Below are positions 43,437-55,629 of a stretch of DNA of 64,000 nucleotides, piece after piece (within the stretch, counting starts at the first letter, position 1; every line of letters begins with the position of its first letter). The DNA is from Castanea sativa (lineage: Eukaryota; Streptophyta; Magnoliopsida; Fagales; Fagaceae), in assembly GCF_040712315.1 (NCBI RefSeq), contig NC_134017.1, positions 20,609,822 through 20,673,821 of the forward strand, read 5' to 3'. A program made the translations under genes and the position numbers. Under the pieces are notes generated by a model. That model was not told where the DNA came from, did no database searches, and saw nothing but the letters and a program-made list of their open reading frames with translations.

Positions 43437-45209
43437 TCCTTATTCGAGATCCTCTTTTTTTTTCTTTTTTATTATTATAATTTCTTTCTTTTTTTCTTCT
43501 TTTTGGGATTTTGGGCCTTCATGGTCCTTTTTACCTTTATGAATTGGGCCTTCTTTTGTTAAGGCCCATGGGCTTTCTTGTGAAATTTTGGCCCTTAACA
43601 AATGGTAAGGAGAAATCCGGAAAGCTTTCTTCCACTTTGATGATGGCATTCACATTCCCTTCCTGAAGAGGAGGCAAAGGGTTGGTGATGATGTTCGGAG
43701 TGGCTGCATTATCGAACTGTATCAACTTGTTGTCAATGAGATCTTGGACACGGTCTTTCAGATGGTAACATTCTTCAATAGTATGCCCTTCGACCCCAAA
43801 ATGGTGTTCACACTTCTTGGACGGATCAAAGCCAAGTAATAGAGGGCCTTCTCTAGGCTGGTGAAACATTAGGGTCGCTAGCTTCCTTTCTAGAAGGTAA
43901 GCATAGAGGTCTGCCATGGGCATAGGTAACAGAGTATACTTCCGGCTTTCCCTCCTAAGGGGATGAGGTGGGTCTGGCCTCCCTCTCTAATTAAAGGCTC
44001 AGTTAGGTGCTTGAGTAAATTGAACTTATTGCTGATAAGGTCTAGCAGCTGGGGTTGCATAAGCAGCAGTAATATCCCTAGGCCTTTATGATGCATTGTT
44101 GATCATGTGCACATCGGCTTCCTTAGTCTTACGGTCGGTCATTTTCGTGACTTGTTGTTCAACCATGAAACTCAAGGATTTAGGATCCACAATCTTCTTG
44201 CTCCTAATACCTTCATCAATACGCTCCCCAATAAGGATAAGGCTAGCAAAATGGGTGACTTGGGTGCTGATCATCTTCTCATAGTAAAGAGGCTTAAGGT
44301 TGTCAATAAACCATTTGATCATCTCATTTTCCATCATGGAGGGTTAGACTTATGCGGCTAGCTCACACTACCTCTAGGCATATTCTCGGAAAGACTCCCT
44401 ACTTCTCTTCTTTGTTCTCATAAGGACCATGCGGTCGGGACCTATCTCGGTGTTGAACCTGTAGTATTCCAGGAAAGAGTTGGCCATTTCCCTCCAACTA
44501 GAGGTCTTTTCCAATCTCACGTACCATGTGGCTGCGGAGATGGTCAAACTATCAAGGAAAATCAGGCAAAGTAGAGGGTGATTATCCCCATAAGGAGCCA
44601 TCTTCCTACAGAACATACGCAAGTGCGCACAAGGGTCCCCAGTACCATCATACTTGACGAACTCTGGTGCCTTAAACTTGGAAGGCATAATGACCTAAAG
44701 GAAGTTGGTTAGACTATCTAGATCAACACTTCCATGGGCGCTGGAGCCCTCTATGATACAAAGCTTCTCAGTTAGAGTTTCCACTTGGCTCTTGACTTGG
44801 CCATACCCAGATTTAGGGGTCTTATCCTTAGAAGGATCTGTTTCTTGGTCATTGCCTTGGGGTAGTATATTGTGGCCCTAATCCTGTTCTGGTGGGGGCT
44901 AATTTTCATTCTCGGTTCGGGGACCTCCTTAACTATAACCAAAGGAGCTCTGTCCTCCTCCTATAACCAGTCTTTGCATCATACACATCATTTCTACCAT
45001 TTGCTCCTTCAGAAGAGAAATTTCCTATGCATTTTCCTCATGGGAGAAGTACTACTAGTAGACATCTCTCTTGCACGAGACCTAGTGATGATGGGATCAC
45101 AACGTGGTGGTAACTTAGATTGTTTCTTTTTAGCAATTTTTTTATCCTGAGAAAGAATAGGAAGTGAAAGAAACGGGGTGCATTTGACAATGTGGAAACA
45201 CAACACCAA
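43437..45209 (-). pseudogene. Tat gag
   Basis: Minus strand. The N-terminal segment (45,209-45,009) has basic DPIITRSRAREMS. The capsid-like domain (44,688-44,374) has SKFKAPEFVKYDGTGDPCAH, LRMFCRKMAPYG and ATWYVRLEKTSSWREMANSF. After five stop or missense codons in a row (44,342-44,382) comes IKWFIDNLKPLYYEKMIS and LILIGERIDEGIR (44,337-44,086). The zinc-knuckle-like part (CEHHFGVEGHTIEECYHLK, ~43,800) leads to a Lys-rich end. Known role: capsid and RNA packaging. The stop cluster is dominated by C-to-T or G-to-A type changes. Confidence 0.9.
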
Positions 45210-46511
45210 AATTGAGTTAGTTTACATCCTTGTTATTTAACATGCACCTACCATTTTCAGAAAAATTTGGCTTTTGCACCCTTGATCGGGTATTTATCAT
45301 GGTGAGTTTCTACTATAATGCAAGATTAATGCACAAGATTTTCAAGTAACCGAAACTTTCATGATATGTTTGGTAATGCGGGACGGACCTTCTTTTGATT
45401 GCATGCTTGTACAAGATTTGCTTTTACAACGCTGGGTTCATCGACTCCTACAATGGGCCTTTTACAATACAGGTAAATGCGATTACGAGGAAAAGCTTAG
45501 CTCTTGACGATGTGGACTTCTCAAGGAAGCTCTTGGCAACTTGGACCATCTAGCAATTTGAACAGCATGGATCTCTTGACCTTTGGATCTCTTGAGGGAG
45601 CCTTTGTACTCTTGACACCTAGGACCTTTTGGCAACTTGCACCTCTTGGCAATTTAGATAGCATCGATCTCTTAGACCTTTGGATTTCTTTGAGGACTTA
45701 GGTGTCCTAGCAATCTTTTTTGGATCATCCTTGGGAGAATTCTTGAACTCATGATATCTTGGGATTCTTGACAGTTTTTTGGCAGCATCTCCTCCTGTGG
45801 AGTTTTGGTTACTTGCCACAGATTTTATCTTTGCACAATTAGGTGACAAAACCAATTAGTGTATGCATGAGCGCCCTTGTAGGGTTGTAAACCCTTAGGG
45901 ATAAGATATGATCTAGCTTGTACAAGCAACGAGGTTACTTTTACTAGGGGTTTAATCATGGATGCTGTGCAAGCAGGATAGAAAGAACCTGGAATAGAGC
46001 ACAATTTCTTTGGCGCAAGCAAAAAGGGCACACCTGTTACAAAACACTTTTCCCTGACCTCTAGTCCTATAAGGGTATCCTTTCCTAGGCTTGGATGTCC
46101 ACTCTTTGGGCTTTACCTAGTCCTCATAGGCTCTAGGCTTAATCTAGTCCTCACAGGTTTGACATACCTAGGCTAATGGTATGCAAAGGCTTAATTGGTA
46201 GGTTGTTCCTATTCTAGGGGGACTCAATCACCATACCCCTCCCTTCATGGAAGTTATGGGGTAGGAATGATCAAGGGGGCCTTTTCAGCTACTCCTATCC
46301 ACCCATGGACCCAGAAGTGCCTACAAAGTCAACCCCAATTCTAACTATGGGTAACACTATCGATGTTTGTGTCTAGGCATCTGCAGATGGTGTGATGAAA
46401 TCCCCAAAGAGATGTGACTACGCCAGCAATGTGAAGCCTGGGTTTGGCTCGAAAACGGTGTATATGTCATGCAATCCTTAATGAAGGGGAAAAGCTTTTT
46501 CCAAACGCAGC

Positions 46512-46563
<52 letters not shown>

Positions 46564-46885
46564 GCAGATAAAGGTGTAGTAGAAATTAAATTTTGCTATC
46601 CTATGTTTGCATGTGAAGGAAAGTTGTAAAGCAGGTGAGAAAAGCAGTATAGCATGTAAGGAAAGTGGTAAAGCCCCATGAAAATACCTCATGGCCTCCC
46701 TTTCAGAAAGGGATTTTTCGGAAAATGAGTTTTTGCTCTTTTGAAAATAGTCTACTAGGATATAGTAAAAGCCTTTTTCCAAAGGAAAGCCCTGGAGGCC
46801 AATGCCAATTTCTGTGTTTTTTAAAGCCAATGTCCAAAGATTATGATTTTGTCAAAAGCTCTAAACGCTAAAAACTCTCATCAAT
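45210..46885 (-). other. Tat 5' leader
   Basis: 1.7 kb between PBS and gag with no supported ORF; Ogre elements proper carry an extra ORF here, so its absence argues for another Tat subgroup or for decay. Repeats of CTCTTGACCTTTGGATCTC-type words at 45,500-45,690 and a (TA)n microsatellite at 46,511-46,559. Confidence 0.6.
46511..46559. repeat. (TA)n microsatellite
   Basis: About 24 uninterrupted TA repeats in the Tat leader. Confidence 0.96.
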
Positions 46886-46902
46886 CCCTAGTGGAGTCGC
46901 CA
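46886..46902 (-). promoter_or_regulatory. Primer binding site of the Tat element
   Basis: Minus strand TGGCGACTCCACTAGGG, three bases after the LTR end TTGACA. This is the pattern I recall for Tat/Ogre elements (tRNA-Arg priming). Confidence 0.85.
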
Positions 46903-46905
46903 GTC

Positions 46906-49855
46906 TGTCAACACCGGGCCTCGAATGGCTAGAAAACCACCGTCGAGCCTTCGTTTGACCACCTGCAGTGGTGACCTTCCCACACGCGCAGGGCCCGTTA
47001 GAGGCCCTTCTCGATAATCGGTGTGGTTCGCATGGAGCTTTGGGTGCTTTCTCTCTCAGGGGAGGAAGGTAGGTCTACCTTTGGAGGTGTGACAGAAATC
47101 TTGGACAAATTTTAAATGATTACCAAAGGTAAGTGAAGTCGCCACCAATCATTGGGTTTTTCTAAGGTGTGATTGGTCACCTATTTCTAATTGATTTTAT
47201 TACCAATCCTAGGCTAAGAAAAATGGCATTTTTCCTAATCTAATGTGGATAGCAAAAAATCTTGATTCTTGAGTCCGGAAGTTTGGTTATGTGTGGGGAA
47301 GGTGTTAGGCACCCCACAACACCTGTCCAAGGACAGTCCTTTATTTTGATAAAACCTTAATTTTCAAAAATTGGCACTAAAAAACATGATTTTGGCATTG
47401 GCTTTTGGGGCTTTGCATGCATGGGGGGCTTTGAGGTTTGGTTTTTGAATGGGTGTGGTCCCAATCTATGCTTTCCTAAGGCATTCGGCCAAAGTACCAG
47501 ATTTCCACGGCCAAAATCCGACGACATGTCACCCTACTTTCGCGGCAGAAATTAGGCATCGCTTTGCCTTAGGTGACATGGACTATGACAATCACACCAG
47601 AAGGGGCAAGCATATATCTATACATACATCATACACAATGCAAGCACACAGAGCAGGAAAGTAAATACCTACATCCCTAGAATATGGCCCAAAATATAGG
47701 TGCAGGAAAGTAGATAGGCATCGCCATGCCTTAGAGATGAGAACGAATGGTACACGGCATGATATACCTAATATAATCCATCTAAGAAAGAAATGAGGGA
47801 GGAAGAAGGGGGTTTAAAAGAGTACATAACCAAATGGGAGAGGCTAGACCCCTAAACCTACTGAACATAACCGCTTGGCTTATATCCACATTCTCGCATC
47901 CTTGCCCTTTTTGCTTGCGCCTAGGAGACCGTGCCCTAGCTCCATGTGTCCTCGCTCCATATGTGTACATGCAAAGGCAAAGACAAGAAACCAACAGACA
48001 AGCAATGGAAGGAAACGATGCAAAGTGCATATTAAAGAGGCATAAAGTAGATAAACATGATAGACATGGCAAGCAAAGAAATAAGAGAGCAAGCAAACAA
48101 GCAAGAAAGCAAACAAAAGGTGATGTCCGCGAGGGACAAATGTAAGTTTGGATCGAATGTCCATAACTTCATTATGTTAAAGCATAGACGACACACTAGC
48201 AAGAAAGACTCATGTATGAACATGTAAGCAAGCGTGTAAAGATGCATAGAAAGTCAATGGGTGGCACAAACAAGCATGGTAAGCATAGCATCGCGCAAAG
48301 CAGGAAAGGGAAGGGTAGGCACGGAGCAACCCGGCATCTGGAGATGCCTCCCAAATGGTTACATCCGAACAAGGCCTCATGGGCATCGGATGTAGCCACA
48401 CAAGGTCAAGCCCGTGGAAGGCGCCAAACATGGCAAAGCCTAGAACTAGAGAGGCTAACACAAGCATAAAGCATAGAAGCAAGCAAGCATAGACATGCAA
48501 ATAGGATGATCCAAACACTTTGATGTGGGGCTTGGTGTATGGATGATGACAAAGACCATAGGGTCTTGATCGAGTCCTAACCATTAGGCCAAAACACAAG
48601 AAAATGCAACAAAAGGAACAAAAGGGCTACAATAGCGTATGGCATTACAAACAAGGTCTAGGCCTAAGCAAATAAACATGGCGTGAAGCACACAAGCACA
48701 TTGATGATGGCATAAAGCATGTAGTGAACATCGGTCTAAGCATGTAAACACACCGATCTACACAAATAAGCATGGAAATATGCTTGTAAGCATGTAAATG
48801 TACATCTAAGCATGTGGATGTAAGCATAAAAGCATGGGAACACAAATCCAAGCGTACAAGCATGTGAAGGCATAGACATAGGCATAGAAGCATAGAACAT
48901 GCATACAAACATGTACATCTAAACAAGGCATGACTGGAGACATAATATCAAGTATGTGAGCATGTAGACCCAAACATCAACACATAAGAAAGAAGGATTT
49001 AAACATGGCATAAAGCATAAAGCATGAAGAAAAGGCAACTAGCACATGAACAAACATGGAAATAAAACCAAAAACATGCTAGAGGCAAAACAAAGCAAAG
49101 AGCAAGCTAGATAAAGCAATAAATCATGTTATTAAGGTAAAAAGAGCAAGATAAATGCTAGAAAAAGATTTAGAAGGTTAGGGGTGTGGATAGTAGCTAA
49201 AAAGCTACGTCCACACCCCTAAACCCCAAATCCAAGGTGCAGAACCAAGGAAAAGAAGATTGGGTATATGAACAATACCTTGAATTTTTGGTGAAGAAGG
49301 AAGAATCAAAAGGCTTCAATGTTTTTTTTTGTGTTTGGAAGAGAGGAAAAATGTGCAGAAGACGTCCAGGCAAAGAGCAAAACCCCAGAAAAGTCTCCTT
49401 TTTTTTTGTCTGGAGGTGCCTGGGGCCTTTTATAGCCCTGACATGTTTTACGAGGCGACCCTTTAAAGTTATGGCTCCTAGAAGTTAGTGGTGCATCAAT
49501 CGGTGTGTTAACCCGGCTTTCATGATATCTCAACTATTCTAACTCCAATTTCGACCCATAAATAGTCACTGGAATGAGAATTTGATCATCTTTGCAATAG
49601 CGTTGGGTTCAACTCGTTCTGACGACCAGATCAAAATTAGGGTTTTTGAGCCCACCAAGAGTCAACTCTAGGTCAAACTTAGTCAAAGTTGCCAAAAATC
49701 TTAGAGAAGCTTGAGTTTGATGCAAAACCATGAAAAATGTTGTTTTGTGAAGATTTTGACCTTGTTTGACTTTCGGTCAACCTAGGGTTAACCAAGGGCG
49801 TTTTGGTCATTTTGGTTGAAAGAGGCACTTTGAGTGCTCCGGTGTCCGAATGGGT
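46906..49855 (-). repeat. Tat 5' LTR
   Basis: The plus-strand left end is TGTCAACACCGG, so the LTR ends CCGGTGTTGACA on its own strand, next to the PBS. It contains a minus-strand TATA box at 49,426-49,435, a region full of AAGCATG/CATGTAAGCA words (48,000-49,100), and a U3 rich in GGTCAAC words (49,600-49,830). No second copy is in the window. The right end is set only roughly by the start of LINE-like coding at ~49,865. Confidence 0.7.
49426..49435 (-). promoter_or_regulatory. TATA box of the Tat 5' LTR
   Basis: Minus strand CTATAAAAGG within GGGCTATAAAAGGCCCC. Implies U3 of about 420 bp and a very long R-U5 (~2.5 kb). Confidence 0.7.
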
Positions 49856-49864
49856 TACGCCATT

Positions 49865-50646
49865 TCATTCCAGCTATTCTTGCGGCCCCATGGAAAGAAA
49901 ATAATATTTTTGGTTTTTTCAAGGTCTGGCATGCAAATCGAGGGCAGACAAAATATGATATTAACACCTAATAGTTCATATGTATGGAAAAACTTGATAG
50001 CAGCGCAACCAATTTTGCAGAAGGGTTGTTGTTGGAGGGTGGGACATGGAGTTAGCATAAGGGTGGTTAAGGATAGGTGGATCCCGAACTATCCAACAAA
50101 TAAGGTTTTGCACCCACCACTTAATGAGGAATGGGAGTAGTGAGTTGCAAATCTTTTAGATTGGAGTACTCATGACTGGAACAGGGAACTTATTGCTGCC
50201 AATTTTCACTGAGATGACATGGAGGCCATTTTACGAATTCCATTAAGTAGAAGGCCGGTGCAGGATACCTTGATGTGGCACCATACCAAAAACAAATATT
50301 ATTCAGTGCGATCAGGATATTATATAGCTTGTGGCTTGCAACAGCAAGAGAATGGAGGACTTGAAGGATCGGGTTTGAAGAAGGGTGAGATGGTATGGCC
50401 AAAATTATGGAAGTATAAGGTGCCAAATAAAATAAAAGCAATTGGGTGGAGAATATGCCAAAATATTCTGCCTACAAGGGAGAACCTATTTCACAGAAAG
50501 GTTGTGGAGGATAGGGGGTGTGAGGCATGCAAGCAAGAGGTGGAATCAATAATACATGTGATGTGGGAGTGTGGTGTAGCCCAGGATGTTTACGCTGGAA
50601 GTAGGATCAGTTTGCAGAAGTGTCCCACGTTAATGGGTGAGTGGTG
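49865..50646 (+). pseudogene. LINE zinc-binding region downstream of RT
   Basis: Frame with SSYVWKNLIAAQPILQKGCC and WRVGHGVSIRVVKDRWIPNY (the WRxGxGxSIRVxxDxW block), a TAG at ~50,138 and a TGA near 50,210. Then WHHTKNKYYSVRSGYYIAC, WPKLWKYKVPNKIKAIGWRI, LPTRENLFHRKVV and GCEACKQEVESIIHVMWECG. The last is the zinc-binding RVT domain (C-x2-C...H...C). Family assignment is secure. Confidence 0.88.
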
Positions 50647-51343
50647 AAGTTATTTGAGTTGTTAGTGGATCGGTTAGCTGAGGAAGATATGGAGTTGTTT
50701 TTAGTTCAGTGCTGGGTTTTGTGGAATCAAAGAAATGCTATTTTTCATGGAGGTACAATTCAGGATCCATCTGTGCTAGTTCAAAAAGCTGAAACAATGC
50801 TGCATGATTACCATGATGCTCAGTCTTATCTCTCTGTTCCACTGCCATCTTCATCGATGCAACAGCTGGAGAGATGGAAGCCACGTACGGGGCTGAACTA
50901 TAAAATAAATGTCGATGCAACAATATTCCCAAGGCAGAAGGCTTCAGGGTTTGGGGTTGTGATTCGAAATGAAAGGGGGGAGACTATGGCTGTTGTCTCG
51001 GCAAGACGTCCATTAGTTCAAAACAGCGATGAGGCAGAAGCTTTGGCTTGCCGGAAGGCAGTGGAAGTTGCTGTGGATTTGGGATTCAGGGATGTCACAC
51101 TTGAGGGAAATAACATTTCTGTTATGAACTCAATTTCCTCGACAGGTATTAATAGAGCTAGGCTTGGATTTGTGTATGATGATATCAAATGTATAGGGAG
51201 GGGCTTTAGAACTTTTCATGTTAACTAGGTGAGGACAGCCAATACTGTGGCACACTCACTTGCTAAGTATGCTGGGTTGAAAGAGGGTGAAATGGTCTGG
51301 TTGGAGGAAGGCCCACCTCCGGCCAGAGATGCTTTGTACTCTT
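50641..51343 (+). pseudogene. LINE RNase H domain
   Basis: The frame overlaps the previous one by a few bases. WVLWNQRNAIFHGG, then KINVDATIFPRQKASGFGVV (first Asp), EAEALACRKAVEVAVDLGF (Glu), and VTLEGNNISVMNSI, where Asn stands in place of the expected catalytic Asp. After a TAG at 51,226 come RTANTVAHSLAKYAG and the C-terminus. This plant-type RNase H is fused to LINE ORF2 in many angiosperms. Confidence 0.85.
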
Positions 51344-51410
51344 GAGTCTTGTCATATTTCTCTTTAATGAATGAATTGATTCTAGTTTAAAAAAAAAAAA
51401 AAAAAACTTA

Positions 51411-51436
51411 AGCGTAGCATTTATTGTTGCTACGCT
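51411..51436. repeat. Perfect 9-bp palindrome after the LINE poly(A)
   Basis: AGCGTAGCA and TGCTACGCT separated by 8 bp. A small hairpin at the LINE insertion edge; might be a transposon end. Confidence 0.6.
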
Positions 51437-52775
51437 CCAATTGAGCCACATTAGTGTTCACGTCATTATCTTCTTATTTTTTTCAATTTTCCTATAATTA
51501 TTTTTAACTTTTATTTTTTTTTAATATTTACACTTCTCCAACCTTTCTCTCTCCCTTATCTTTTTATCTCCTCACTATTTCTCCAACTTTTTTTCCTTCA
51601 TTACATTTTCATCTCCTCACTACCCTCTAAATTAATATTATTCTTCCTTTTTCCCTTCATCTTCCTTTATTTTTGTCTTTTCTTATTCACAACCTTTTAC
51701 TATAAATTTGTCATTATCTCTTTCATTCTATGCATAGTTTTCCCTTACAACAAAAATGTTCTCTCTCTCTCTCAAATTTTTGGTGGATTTTTTATTTTTC
51801 TTGCATATCTACTTTAGGTTGATATTTTTTTTTTCTATTTTTTAAAACTCTACTTTGGATTAATGCGATTTAGTTTTGTTTTCTTTTTTTTTTTTTTTTT
51901 TTTTTTGTTCTCTTTGATTGTTAAGTGTTATCCTATTGTGTTATAAAGAATTAAATATAGCATATAAAAATATAATATTATTCTATTACATAGCATAATT
52001 CCGATAATTTGGTATTTATTGTAAATTGTTATTTCTTCTATTACATAGCATGATTTTTTATAGTGCATATTTAGATGTTTAACTATGAGGCTTTACTAAT
52101 TTTTGTTTATTCTTTAATCCTTTGTGGTAGATAAAATACTTTTAATAGTTGTATTAGAAGTATACTATAATACCATTTATTTAGAGAAAAGCAAAGGTTA
52201 ACCAAACGAAAAAAATCAAATGGGTGACAAATTTTAGCTTTTGCAATTTTATTATAATTATTTTATAACAATGCATCTATGGAAATTTAATTCTTAGATT
52301 TTGCTAATAATTTTTATTTGATAATATGTTTTGGGTGGATGAAATTACAACAAATTGTTTTCCTAATTGGTCCAATTAATCATTGTTAAATTTTATTAGT
52401 TTTCTTAGTTACATTTTACGGTGTTTTGGAATGTAGGCAACAGAAAAAAATAAGGTTTAAGAAAGTTTGTTTAAAACTAAAATAATAATTTCCAAATTTT
52501 ATATTTTTTTTCATAATTCACAAAATGTTATACATAAATTTTATTAAAAAATAAATATTTTCATTAACTTGTCTTTTGAATTTCTGTGAAAAATTGTAAT
52601 TTTTTCATTTTAGTACAACAAAATTTATATTTATGATTTATGATGGTTCCTATATTATATTTATGACTATTCCTATAATAAATAAAAATATGATTATGAA
52701 ATACATTACTCTTTATTAAATTAGTTTAAATTGTAAAAAAAAATATTAATAAAACCACCATAAAATAATTATCAT
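51437..52775. other. AT-rich intergenic DNA
   Basis: No gene. Pyrimidine-rich on the plus strand to ~51,920, then AT-rich. Could be the body of a Helitron whose end lies at 52,800. Confidence 0.5.
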
Positions 52776-52800
52776 GCCCAACGTGCGGATTCGTGGCTAG
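52776..52800 (+). mobile_element. Possible Helitron 3' terminus
   Basis: GCCCAACGTGCGGATTCGTG followed by GCTAG and then T. A short imperfect hairpin (CCA-ACG pairing with CGT-GG) directly before CTAG, with T as the following host base, fits the Helitron 3' end rule (hairpin then CTRR-T). The 5' TC end was not identified. Confidence 0.35.
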
Positions 52801-55385
52801 TTATGTATATAAAAGTAACTTTTATTATAATTTAGGCTAAAATACACCATTAGCCCTTAAAATTTATCATGCAAGTGTTTTTGGTCCCTTTAGATTTTAA
52901 CTTCCAAATGAGTACTATTATTATTATTATTTTGGATACAAATCTAAAGGAAAAGTGATTTGCATGAAATATATACAATAAATTACTCTCATATTTACAT
53001 ATTTAGCATTACTTTTCAGTGATTTTGTGAGTAATTATCTATTATTTTTTTCTTATAGGTAATAAAGGGTTTACATGCTAATAGGCTTTATTTGAGGCAG
53101 AATAATGGTCAATTAAAAGTCTACTTGGAATTCGCTTATTTTGCTGAAACTGAAAACTTTTTGTTGAAAGTACTATAGATAAAGGTAAAAGTTAGTTGAA
53201 ATAGTATAGTAAGACCATCTATAGTACTAAAAAATACAATGAGACCCATGAATTATAGCAAAAATAAGCTAAATAATAAAATAAGCTAACTTTTTAATTT
53301 GGAGTCAATTGCACACTAAAAGTCAAGCCAATTTAAGAGATCCAACCTAGTGAAGCAAGCAAAAATAAAATAAAAGAATAAAAGCAGTCCAAGGGAATTA
53401 CTTACACAAGCACGGGCTAGCAAGTCCAACAAGGAGTGAAGAAAAGAAAAAGGAAAAATAAAGAGTGAGGCCAATGTTAATCTAACGTGGTGAATAAAAT
53501 AGACAGAAGCAAACAAAATCTTGTTTGCGTGGGAGATGTACAGATGGGCTTTGGAAGTTTGACGTGGGCCTCTTGATTTGTTCACCAAAACATCTACCTA
53601 GGAGTACTTACTTTTGGGTCACATTGGTTTTAATAATGAGCTTTTAGGTCTCAACCGCATATGTGAATGTAAGTATAAACAGTGGGAAATAGAAAATATT
53701 GAGGGCTAGCTAGAAGAGAGCTGAAACGCTGGTTAGAAGAAAGCTGAAACAGAGGACGATGGAGGGCTGGAGCAAAAAGAGGAAATAGGAGCAAGAGGCA
53801 ATGCTGCCAATGGCTTCCTGCTTTTCTCTAGCACTGTCACTTATCTCTTTCAATCTAGCTTTATTTTATTTGTCAAGTTTAATGCTTAGTATTTTGTTTT
53901 TGTGTTTTTTTGTCATCTACTATGAGTAACTAAATTTTCAATTAAGGTTGAGGATGAAACCTTGTTAAGGATTGTCATTGCTATTTGTGTAATTTGATTT
54001 TCTCTATAATAGTTGTTCTTTAACGATTTAAATTGTTCTTACTTCATTACAATTAATTAAGATTGGATTCTTAATACGAGTTCAATCATGTTTTTTTCAT
54101 GATTTTGGATTTATCTTAATTAATCGAATGCTTGGTTTTATAATTTTTTGATTTTAAAATTGGATATCTTTTGTGATTTGTTTGACGACGAATACAATTA
54201 ATGATTTGATTTTATACCTAACAATCGAAGAAGAGCATACTTTAGATTATTAAATTGAGATTTTAATAATATATCATAAATATATGCTGATATGACTTAC
54301 AAGACAAATTTCAAAACCTGAATTCCTTTCTCTTGTTTGTTTACATCTTTTTATTGCTTTATATCACATTTTTGCTTTGTTTAATTATTTGCTTAGTTTA
54401 TAATAATTTCAAAACAATAAATTTTGATTAAAATATATTAGGATTAATTTGGTTAAGGTTTAATTAATTTTCTTACATTCTTTCAAGTCCTATGGGTTCG
54501 ACCTCATTCTTGTCAAACTATACTTCGGTACGATTCATATACTTGCGAGTACTTTAAAATTTCACAACAAACAATAATAATATGACTTTTTTAAGTGATG
54601 TGGCATCAGTATTACCAAATCAAAAAATTGAAGACCTAATACAGATCCAAACCAAGTCCTTTAGAAACAAGGTCTTCCCAATTCAAAACAAAAGAAATTT
54701 AATATAATAGTCCTAAATTGAACAATCATGGTAACCGAGGGTCATTGCGTTCAGATGCGACTAAAGGCCTGCAACAGATGCTAGCTACAATGTCATAGAG
54801 TTAGAATTTTAAATAAGGAGAGGGATTCTTATTAGGAGTTTATTTGTCGAGTGTTGTGGGGTCTAAGATACTCTATAGACCAAAAGTGTATTTTCCTTTT
54901 GTCTAATATTTTACTTAACCAATGACTTTTGACCTAATAAAGGGAATTTGTTTTGGGAATTTGCATGCTAACAAAGCTCCAAGTCTCTTTCTCAATTTTT
55001 GATGTAACTAAATGGCAAAAGAATAAAATGCCAAAGTAATGCTTATCACTGTCTGGCTACTTTTATGCCTCTTCCAACCAAAATTTAAATTTAAAAACAA
55101 ATTGTGAAGATAAAAGTATCAATTGAATAGAATAATTGCCTTGATGAGACGACCAATAGAGTATATATTAACACAAGAGGCGTATAGAAAAGACCCCCAT
55201 AAACTCTAGTCTAAATCAGCTCATGCCAAGTATGTAAAAACTAAGCAACTATTCCAAACGAACCATGCGGATCAACTTTTCCCGAAGGATATGTCAGTGT
55301 CATGACTACGTGGCACAATCTAATCCAATGAAGATTGAACCATGCACGGTTTTTTTCCAATCCAACATGCACAGAATAACTTTGT
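52801..55385. other. AT-rich intergenic DNA with a retroelement-leader-like relic
   Basis: No gene supported. Near 54,480-54,560 the words CCTATGGGTTCGACCTC and ACTTGCGAGTACTTTAAA resemble the leader just 5' of the PBS in several plant retroelements. This is a weak resemblance. Confidence 0.35.
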
Positions 55386-55600
55386 GTAAGATTGGATTAC
55401 AAGATTTGGGAACACAGATTTGGATTTGAAAAATCCACCATACAATTTGAAATAACTTCTAAGTCTATAGATTTTTAAAAATCCATAAGATATCTTTCAA
55501 TATTTAGATTTGAAATTTAGGCATTTTAAACTTATCACTTTAAAATTCAAATTTAAATACAAATCCAAATTCAAATAACTAAACACAATCTTTTTTTTTT
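55386..55600. mobile_element. Possible small MITE
   Basis: GATTTGGATTTG-type words at ~55,410-55,430 face CAAATCCAAATTC at ~55,560-55,573, giving an imperfect inverted repeat around an AT-rich centre of the kind seen in hAT/PIF-type MITEs of plants. Ends not exact. Confidence 0.3.
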
Positions 55601-55629
55601 TTTTTGAAAATATAACTAAACACAATCTT
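55575..55629. repeat. 18-bp direct repeat around a poly-T insert
   Basis: ATAACTAAACACAATCTT at 55,575-55,592 and 55,612-55,629, separated by a T-run plus GAAAAT. Confidence 0.9.

Larger units (their letters stand above)
1..49855 (-). mobile_element. Giant Tat-lineage Ty3/gypsy element, host of the nested insertions
   Basis: Seen: a minus-strand gag-protease-RT-RNase H-integrase series (45,209 to 35,943), a PBS at 46,886-46,902 and an LTR-like block to its right with a minus-strand TATA box. Left of integrase lie plus-strand ORFs, two minisatellite arrays and no LTR boundary. Known: Tat elements are very large, often carry extra ORFs (sometimes antisense) between integrase and the 3' LTR, and have hypervariable 3' regions rich in tandem repeats. 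Inferred: 1-34,860 is this 3' region; without the later insertions the unit would be about 23-24 kb, and the 3' LTR would lie left of base 1. Alternative: 1-34,860 is a separate plus-strand non-autonomous element beside a 3'-truncated Tat element. The Tat core is firm; the left extent is not. Confidence 0.5.
49865..51406 (+). mobile_element. 5'-truncated LINE with poly(A) tail
   Basis: Plus-strand coding for the end of LINE ORF2 followed by a stop, a short 3' UTR (TTTAATGAATGAATTGATTC) and an A-run at 51,388-51,406. RT proper is absent, the typical outcome of incomplete target-primed reverse transcription. The 5' junction lies close to the end of the Tat LTR; no target-site duplication was found by eye. 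Confidence 0.85.

Noticed and set aside
46357..46830. Minus-strand frame of 157 codons with an Ile-Tyr run
   Set aside because: Includes the (TA)n microsatellite; low-complexity translation in the Tat leader.
47449..49000. Several Cys/His/Leu-rich frames in both strands around 47,800-48,900
   Set aside because: They lie in the Tat LTR and translate AAGCATG-type repeats; no consistent frame or motif.
53316..53588. Hydrophobic 90-residue minus-strand frame
   Set aside because: No homology recognised, AT-rich context, no splice or promoter support.
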